Below are positions 5,485 through 9,926 of a stretch of 9,926 nt of DNA, piece by piece. This stretch comes from an uncultured Mycoplasma sp. (lineage in GTDB: Bacteria > Bacillota_I > Bacilli_A > RF39 > UBA660), in assembly GCA_947388575.1 (NCBI GenBank), contig CANDSI010000023.1:1-9926 (forward strand), read 5' to 3'. Each line of letters starts with the position of its first letter. The stretch's first letter is position 1. Position numbers and translations under genes: made by a program. The notes beneath the pieces are model-generated. The model was not told where the DNA came from and searched no databases. It was given only the letters and a program-made list of their open reading frames with translations.

Positions 5485-6768
5485 ATGAAACTAGCAATTC
5501 TTGGAAATGCCTGTGTAAGAGAAGATACTTTAGAAATGAAATTTGTAGATATGTTGCAAGATTATGGTATTGAAAAAACTAATAAATTAGAAGAGTCTGA
5601 TTATTTACTTTATATTACATGTGCTGGTGTTTCAGATACAATAGTGCAATGTTTAAAAGATTTATCTGTATTGAAACAATGCAAACCTCAAAAAACGAAA
5701 GTAATTGTAGTTGGATGTTTGACAAAGTTTGATAATTTATTTGCTAATTTAAAAGATGATGATTCTTTTAAAATAATAAAAAATAAAGATTTTATTATAC
5801 CAGTTTTTAATTATATAGCATCCGAAAATAAAAGAAATAGTTATAAAACAAGACTTGCAAATAGAACGAGACCACTTTATAAAAGTAATGTTGCTATACA
5901 GTTTTTTTTAGAAGATGGTTGTAGTAATAGATGTACTTTTTGTAAGACAAATTACAATAAATCTAAAGTTATTTCTGTCCCTTATGAAGAAGCTTTAGAA
6001 CATTTACGAAGTCTTATTCGTAATGGAACAAGAATTATTACTTTAAGTGGGGAAAATCCAACTTTATATGGGATAGATTTATATCAAAATAAAATACTAC
6101 ATAAACTTATTCATGAAATATCAAAAGAAGAGGGTTTGTTTTCTATTCATGTTAATGAATTGTGTGTTGCTAATATGTATCCTGAGTTAATCCAAGAATT
6201 GGTAAGTAATCCGAAGGTAAAGAGTGTTAGTATGCAATTGGAAACCGCTAGCGACCGATTGCTTAAAATGATGGGAAGAAATCATACATTAGAGCAATAT
6301 GATTATTATGCTGGGCTTCTTTTACAGGCTGGTAAGTATGTTGATACAATTCTCATGAGTGCTTTTCCTACTGAAACTTATGAAGATTTAGATAATACGA
6401 TTGCATATTTACAAAGTAGAGGAATAACTTATAAAGGAATTTGTGAATATGTTGATTTTGCAGCTCTTCCTTCTAGTAAGTTTCCACAATTGACTAAGAG
6501 TGAGAAAAAAAGACATACTGCATATTTACTTGATAGAATGCGTATAGTTAACTTTAATATATTAAGTCAGCGTATGGAGTATTTTAAATATATGATATTG
6601 ATTGGAAAATTGAATGGATATCATATATTTGAATGTAATGATGCTAATATTGCTTTAAGTCAATCTTTAAAATATGATAATTTAGAGATGGGGAGTGTTA
6701 TTGCTGAATCGCCAAAGAGATTGGTAAAAAAGTGTAAATTTAATGGTAGAAGTGCTTACTTTGTTTAA
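5485..6768 (+). CDS. methylthiotransferase-like radical SAM protein (MiaB/RimO/MtaB family architecture)
   Basis: This 427-residue iron-sulfur enzyme has methylthiotransferase layout. Residues 1-110 are the N-terminal domain with its three cluster cysteines: Cys10 (GNACVRED), Cys46 (YITCAGV) and Cys78 (VVGCLTK). Residues about 135-340 are the radical SAM barrel, with C146-x3-C150-x2-C153 (EDGCSNRCTFC). Family blocks MQLETASDRLLKMMGR (about 250-265) and SAFPTETYEDLDNT (about 292-304) follow. Known relatives add a methylthio group to tRNA adenosine or to ribosomal protein S12. Here the C-terminal 80 residues do not read as a TRAM RNA-binding domain, and the sequence is diverged, so the substrate is open. 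ATG 5485 is preferred over an upstream in-frame TTG at 5449 because AAGGGGAT (5471-5478) sits correctly and MKLAILGNAC is the expected N-terminus. It is probably co-transcribed with the 109-aa gene; a weak TGATATTAT (5450-5458) could add a second promoter. Confidence 0.88.
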   Translation: MKLAILGNACVREDTLEMKFVDMLQDYGIEKTNKLEESDYLLYITCAGVSDTIVQCLKDLSVLKQCKPQKTKVIVVGCLTKFDNLFANLKDDDSFKIIKNKDFIIPVFNYIASENKRNSYKTRLANRTRPLYKSNVAIQFFLEDGCSNRCTFCKTNYNKSKVISVPYEEALEHLRSLIRNGTRIITLSGENPTLYGIDLYQNKILHKLIHEISKEEGLFSIHVNELCVANMYPELIQELVSNPKVKSVSMQLETASDRLLKMMGRNHTLEQYDYYAGLLLQAGKYVDTILMSAFPTETYEDLDNTIAYLQSRGITYKGICEYVDFAALPSSKFPQLTKSEKKRHTAYLLDRMRIVNFNILSQRMEYFKYMILIGKLNGYHIFECNDANIALSQSLKYDNLEMGSVIAESPKRLVKKCKFNGRSAYFV

Positions 6769-6787
6769 AAAGATAAATATTTTTAAA
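6764..6787 (+). terminator. weak all-A/T hairpin after the radical SAM gene
   Basis: TTTAAAAA (6764-6771) and TTTTTAAA (6780-6787) form an 8-bp A/T-only stem with an 8-nt loop, overlapping the stop codon. Without G-C pairs or a following T-run it may be only composition; read-through into the next gene is possible. Confidence 0.25.
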
Positions 6788-6839
6788 TAAAGATTAATTT
6801 TTATACCACATCAAAATTTACTAAAATAAATTTATCTAA

Positions 6840-6868
6840 TTATCAAAACTAGAAATACATGATATAAT
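6840..6868 (+). promoter_or_regulatory. extended -10 promoter of the 231-aa gene
   Basis: TGATATAAT (6860-6868) is a perfect extended -10, with TTATCA (6840-6845, four of six matches) 17 nt upstream of TATAAT. Transcription would start near 6875, just before the AGGAGGT ribosome binding site. Confidence 0.65.
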
Positions 6869-6891
6869 TATAAATATAGGAGGTTTAATTT

Positions 6892-7587
6892 ATGGGGAAT
6901 GATTTAACACAAAAAGAATTATTGGAAGAAAAAGAAAAATTAGAGGCTAAAGTTGAAAGAATATTATATTTTCAAAACAAATCTAATATTTTAACTATGA
7001 GAATGGATGATTATTTAAAGGCTACTGGATGTTCTATAAGCATTATCCCTAATTCAATTATTAATCAAAAGAATAATACTCCGCAACCTGAAAGACCTTT
7101 ATATGTATTTGATTTTATTGGAGTAGGTTTAACAAATGGCGTTTATCCATCTGGAATGGATAGAGATATGTTTGAACATTTTATGTTTAGTGTTGATGAG
7201 GCTTTAAATAAAAGCGGATTATCTAGCAGAATGATAATGGATGATGAGCAAAGATTAATATTTGATTTTCTAGTTAGAGAACAAGCAAAAACTAAAGCAG
7301 ATACTCCTCAAATTTTAACAAGCGATGAATGGTATAGAATGATAAGACGTAAAATTTATCGTGGAATCCCACAACAAATTGAGCAAATACTTAATAAAAG
7401 AAATTTAGAAATTGTAATGGAACTAACAAGATATGTTAGAACTAAGTGTTCAAATGTCAGATTATCAGATAGTGTAATTGAACAGTTTTTAAACGAAGTA
7501 CTTAGTGCTAATAATATTACTATAAATGAATTAAGACATTTTGATGTAGATGAGTTTAGAAGAGATAATCGAGGTAAAATAAGATAA
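6892..7587 (+). CDS. hypothetical protein, 231 aa, N-terminal coiled coil
   Basis: I do not recognise a family. It begins with a probable coiled coil (residues 4-27, LTQKELLEEKEKLEAKVERIL). A central mixed region follows (about 30-115), including ERPLYVFDFIGVGLTNGVYP. The rest is a charged helical C-terminus with SDEWYRMIRRKIYRG and a conspicuously basic/acidic end. There is no signal peptide or membrane segment, and it has two Cys. The start is secure: AGGAGGT about 6880-6886 precedes ATG 6892. It has its own promoter, and a strong terminator follows directly, so it is probably transcribed alone, possibly with some read-through from the radical SAM gene 123 nt upstream. Coiled coil plus helical body suggests oligomerisation or a structural/adaptor role, which is inference only. 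Confidence 0.75.
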   Translation: MGNDLTQKELLEEKEKLEAKVERILYFQNKSNILTMRMDDYLKATGCSISIIPNSIINQKNNTPQPERPLYVFDFIGVGLTNGVYPSGMDRDMFEHFMFSVDEALNKSGLSSRMIMDDEQRLIFDFLVREQAKTKADTPQILTSDEWYRMIRRKIYRGIPQQIEQILNKRNLEIVMELTRYVRTKCSNVRLSDSVIEQFLNEVLSANNITINELRHFDVDEFRRDNRGKIR

Positions 7588-7590
7588 TAT

Positions 7591-7619
7591 AGTTGCGTAA
7601 CAGCAACTTTTTCTTTTTT
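7591..7619 (+). terminator. intrinsic terminator after the 231-aa gene
   Basis: AGTTGC (7591-7596) pairs perfectly with GCAACT (7603-7608) around a GTAACA loop, followed by a T-run interrupted once by C, up to 7619. It lies 3 nt after the TAA stop. Confidence 0.85.
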
Positions 7620-7655
7620 AAATAACTATATTAACTATAAATTATTACTAATTTT

Positions 7656-7664
7656 TGATATAAT
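7656..7664 (+). promoter_or_regulatory. extended -10 promoter of the PHP-kinase gene
   Basis: TGATATAAT (7656-7664) matches the extended -10 consensus exactly and lies 23 nt before ATG 7688. No good -35 box was found. The predicted leader is under 20 nt, just enough for the AGGTGAT ribosome binding site. Confidence 0.6.
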
Positions 7665-7687
7665 TATTTTAGGAATAGGTGATAAAT

Positions 7688-9430
7688 ATGCAAAATTATA
7701 ATTTTCATTCGCATACTTATAGATGTAAACATGCTGATATAATAGAAGATGAAGAATATGTAAAAGAGTATATAAAAATGGGTTTTAAAAAAATAGCATT
7801 TACCGATCATTGCCCAGAAAAGAAAGTAATAGATATTAGAGATAATGTTAGAATGTTATATAGTGAAAAGGGTGAATATCTATCTAATATTAAAAAATTA
7901 AAAGCAAAATATGCTGATAAAATTATTATTGAAAGTGGTTATGAAGTAGAATATTTACCTGGTGAAGAAGAAAATCTTAAAGAATTAAAGGAAGAAACCG
8001 ATAAATTAATATTAGGTCAACACTTCATATATGACAAAAAAGGCAATTTAAAATGTTTTAGAAATCGTGATAATTTTGATAGGGAAGAACTGTTAACTTA
8101 TGTATCTTATATTGAAGAAGCAATAAAATTAGGAATTCCAGATATAATTGCTCATCCAGATATTTATATGCTCGGAAAAGATAGTTTTGATGATGATGAA
8201 GCTCTAGTTGCTCATAAAATATGTCAGATTGCAGAGAAATATAATATTCCACTTGAGATAAATTTATGTAAAATATTTAACAATACGTATTACAAAGATA
8301 AAGTGTTAAACAATGATTCTATTGAGAAACAAAAGGAAAGATTAACTAATGTTGCTTATCCATGTAGAGAATTTTGGAAAATTGCTTCAAATTATAATAT
8401 TAAAGTATTATATGGTATAGATGCACATCATAAAGGACAAATAAGTTTATTTAATAATTTAGTTACTTTAGCTAATGAAATAATTGGTATAGATACTATA
8501 AATAAATTAAATTTTATTTCAAATGAAGAAATATTATTAGATAGTATAGATTTTTTTAAAAATTGTACTTCTGTTATTAAAGATTTAAGAGGCCATTCAA
8601 CTGCTCTTAGATATATTTGCAAAACAAATGACAAGACATACTTTGTTAAAATCTATAAAAATAATAGAATATATGATTTAAAATATATAAGGGAAACTTA
8701 TGTTGACTTAAAAGTTCCAACAGCATATCTACCTGCTATGGGATATTTAAAAGTATATGATAAGACTTATGCTATTTATGAGTATATAGAAGGTCAAACA
8801 CTCTTAGAATCTACTAAAGAATTAGATTTAGAAGAAATTGAAATAATAGGTAAAAAGGTAGGAACTTATATATCAAAGTTTAAGGCTATAAGTGTTAATA
8901 AAGAAGATTTAATTAAAAAATGTGATGATGAATTTGAATTATTAATAAAAGAATTTAATAGTGTAAAAAATAATAGGAACATTGATGCGAATAGAATAGT
9001 TAAGAATTTTAATGAATTAAAAGATTATGTATATATGACAACTCCATCTTTCATTCATAAAGACATTAATTTGAATAATATAATAGTTAATGATAATGAG
9101 CCTTACTTTATTGATACTGATGGTGGTAAAGTAAGTTTTAGAGCATTAGATTTTAGAGGTATTTGCTGGTACACTTGGGATGGAGATAACAAAATAAAAG
9201 AACAAGCTATGTATAGAGGAATATTTAAGGGTTTATTTAATGATAATATACCAGATAATTTTCATAAAGAAATCGCATTTACAATTTATTATGAGTTCTT
9301 TCTTAAAGTAAAAGAGGCAATAAATAACAATGATAAAGAGAGATTAGATTTTATTTTTGAAAAGTTTGGCAATATATTTGATAGAACTAATTACTTTGAA
9401 AATTATAAATTTTGTTGGCTAATGAATTAA
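7688..9430 (+). CDS. fusion of PHP phosphoesterase (histidinol-phosphatase type) and APH-family kinase, 580 aa
   Basis: Two enzyme domains lie in one chain. Residues 1-270 form a PHP metal-dependent phosphoesterase of histidinol-phosphatase type: H7-x-H9 with YRCKHA, TDH (D40, H41), ESGYEVEY (E82, E86), GQH (H112), AHPD (H156) and IDAH (D245, H247), so the metal ligands look complete. Residues about 285-580 form an aminoglycoside-phosphotransferase/choline-kinase-type fold: FVKIYK (K321) for ATP, IYEYIEGQTL hinge, HKDINLNN (H457, D459, N464) catalytic loop and IDTDGG (D476/D478) for Mg. One half should remove a phosphate and the other add one, both probably on small molecules; the substrates are unknown. 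ATG 7688 is preferred over GTG 7679 because AGGTGAT (7677-7683) precedes it and NFHSHTYRCKHA begins PHP proteins. It is monocistronic, with its own promoter and terminator. A natural histidine-pathway role is unlikely without his genes nearby. Confidence 0.9.
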   Translation: MQNYNFHSHTYRCKHADIIEDEEYVKEYIKMGFKKIAFTDHCPEKKVIDIRDNVRMLYSEKGEYLSNIKKLKAKYADKIIIESGYEVEYLPGEEENLKELKEETDKLILGQHFIYDKKGNLKCFRNRDNFDREELLTYVSYIEEAIKLGIPDIIAHPDIYMLGKDSFDDDEALVAHKICQIAEKYNIPLEINLCKIFNNTYYKDKVLNNDSIEKQKERLTNVAYPCREFWKIASNYNIKVLYGIDAHHKGQISLFNNLVTLANEIIGIDTINKLNFISNEEILLDSIDFFKNCTSVIKDLRGHSTALRYICKTNDKTYFVKIYKNNRIYDLKYIRETYVDLKVPTAYLPAMGYLKVYDKTYAIYEYIEGQTLLESTKELDLEEIEIIGKKVGTYISKFKAISVNKEDLIKKCDDEFELLIKEFNSVKNNRNIDANRIVKNFNELKDYVYMTTPSFIHKDINLNNIIVNDNEPYFIDTDGGKVSFRALDFRGICWYTWDGDNKIKEQAMYRGIFKGLFNDNIPDNFHKEIAFTIYYEFFLKVKEAINNNDKERLDFIFEKFGNIFDRTNYFENYKFCWLMN

Positions 9431-9473
9431 AATACAATAGGTTTTAATTTTTGTTATATTTAAATATTATCGT

Positions 9474-9508
9474 GGGCTATTCAAATAAATACTTGAATTA
9501 GCTTTTTT
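9474..9508 (+). terminator. intrinsic terminator after the PHP-kinase gene
   Basis: GCTATTCAA (9476-9484) pairs with TTGAATTAGC (9493-9502) with one bulged T, an 8-nt loop, and a run of six T (9503-9508). Confidence 0.75.
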
Positions 9509-9516
9509 AATTGAAA

Positions 9517-9545
9517 TTGTTTTTTGTAGGGATTTATGTTAAAAT
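9517..9545 (+). promoter_or_regulatory. promoter of the gene at the right edge
   Basis: TGTTAAAAT (9537-9545) is an extended -10 with one mismatch, and TTGTTT (9517-9522) lies 17 nt upstream of TAAAAT. CCC follows at 9550-9552 and the G-run ribosome binding site at 9570-9574. Confidence 0.55.
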
Positions 9546-9581
9546 ATATCCCTATAAATCTAACTTTTTGGGGGTGTGATT

Positions 9582-9926
9582 GTGAAATTTAAGAAAATAT
9601 TAAATAAAATATTTAAAAGAAATAATGCGTATAGTGCTGTTTTTCAAACTTTAGCATGTTTAAATGATATTGTTCCTATGCCTAAAAGGGAAGATTTTTC
9701 TACTGATATAGATAAATTATCTTTAATTGATTCATATAAAGAAGAATATATGGAATTAATAAAGCAAAATAAAACTATAACGAGTGTTGATTTAATGCCA
9801 AAATATTTGCATAAATATAAAAATATATATACTGATTTATTACTGAATCTATGTATTGAAGATGATTCAGACATATCGTTTGATCTTATAGAAGATACAG
9901 GAAATTATGATGTTGAAAATTTGGAT
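9582..9926 (+). CDS. hypothetical protein, N-terminal 115 residues (3' end outside window)
   Basis: The ORF opens at GTG 9582 and stays open to the last base, so the gene continues beyond the window. GGGGGTG (9570-9576) lies 5 nt upstream, and a promoter and terminator pair separates it from the previous gene. The N-terminus is strongly basic (KFKKILNKIFKRNN), which could be an amphipathic or nucleic-acid-contacting helix. A more neutral/acidic helical region follows, ending in EDDSDISFDLIEDTGNYD. No family or motif is recognised in the visible part, and it has no signal peptide. The opposite strand of this stretch holds a 76-codon ORF (9644-9874), which I regard as a shadow. Confidence 0.7.
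   Translation, partial: MKFKKILNKIFKRNNAYSAVFQTLACLNDIVPMPKREDFSTDIDKLSLIDSYKEEYMELIKQNKTITSVDLMPKYLHKYKNIYTDLLLNLCIEDDSDISFDLIEDTGNYDVENLD

Noticed and set aside
7679..7687. GTG start for the PHP-kinase fusion
   Set aside because: This GTG lies inside the AGGTGAT ribosome binding site of ATG 7688, which starts right at the PHP motif.
1..9926. CRISPR array, tRNA, rRNA, transposase or integrase
   Set aside because: No regularly spaced repeats, cloverleaf, rRNA-like stretches or recombinase motifs were seen on either strand.

Overview
The window is very A+T-rich and densely coded. It has Shine-Dalgarno sequences of the AGGAGG/AGGTGAT type, many TGn-TATAAT extended -10 promoters, and hairpin-plus-T-run terminators. 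TGA is a genuine stop (position 2809-2811, inside a terminator stem), so code 4 of Mycoplasma does not apply. This points to a low-GC Bacillota lineage (Clostridia/Erysipelotrichia/RF39-like Bacilli). The lineage is inferred from composition and signals, not from a marker gene. No rRNA, tRNA, transposase, integrase or CRISPR array was seen. The mix of a DNA methyltransferase, XRE regulators and orphan genes looks like an accessory region.

Left part (1-2830). The end of a C5-cytosine DNA methyltransferase is encoded in two overlapping frames: the target-recognition part ends at 279 and the motif IX/X part runs 279-449. A bidirectional terminator separates it from a convergent 429-aa orphan (547-1836, minus). 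Divergent from the orphan is a 75-aa XRE regulator (1937-2164), then a double-HTH XRE protein (2353-2811). Between these two regulators, on the minus strand, a near-consensus sigma-70 promoter is followed at once by a terminator hairpin. This could make an RNA of only about 40 nt.

Middle (2830-5040). A GNAT acetyltransferase and a 2H phosphoesterase (2'-5' RNA ligase/cyclic phosphodiesterase superfamily) form a two-gene unit. The phosphoesterase is out of frame with its own good start by one base in an A6 run. Next comes a promoter with a 10-bp phased direct repeat. It drives a 51-aa coiled-coil/hydrophobic small protein followed by a 221-aa orphan.

Right part (5041-9926). A strong promoter drives a 109-aa orphan and a methylthiotransferase-like radical SAM protein with both iron-sulfur cysteine triads but no evident TRAM domain. 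A separately promoted 231-aa orphan ends in a clean terminator. It is followed by a 580-aa fusion of a PHP (histidinol-phosphatase-type) phosphoesterase and an APH-type kinase, again with its own promoter and terminator. The last gene, starting at GTG 9582, runs off the window.

Most genes form short transcription units with their own promoter. No joint pathway can be demonstrated. The clearest functional groups are the methyltransferase at the left edge, the two XRE regulators, and several small-molecule or RNA-modifying enzymes: the acetyltransferase, 2H phosphoesterase, radical SAM enzyme and PHP-kinase fusion. These are interleaved with orphan proteins.
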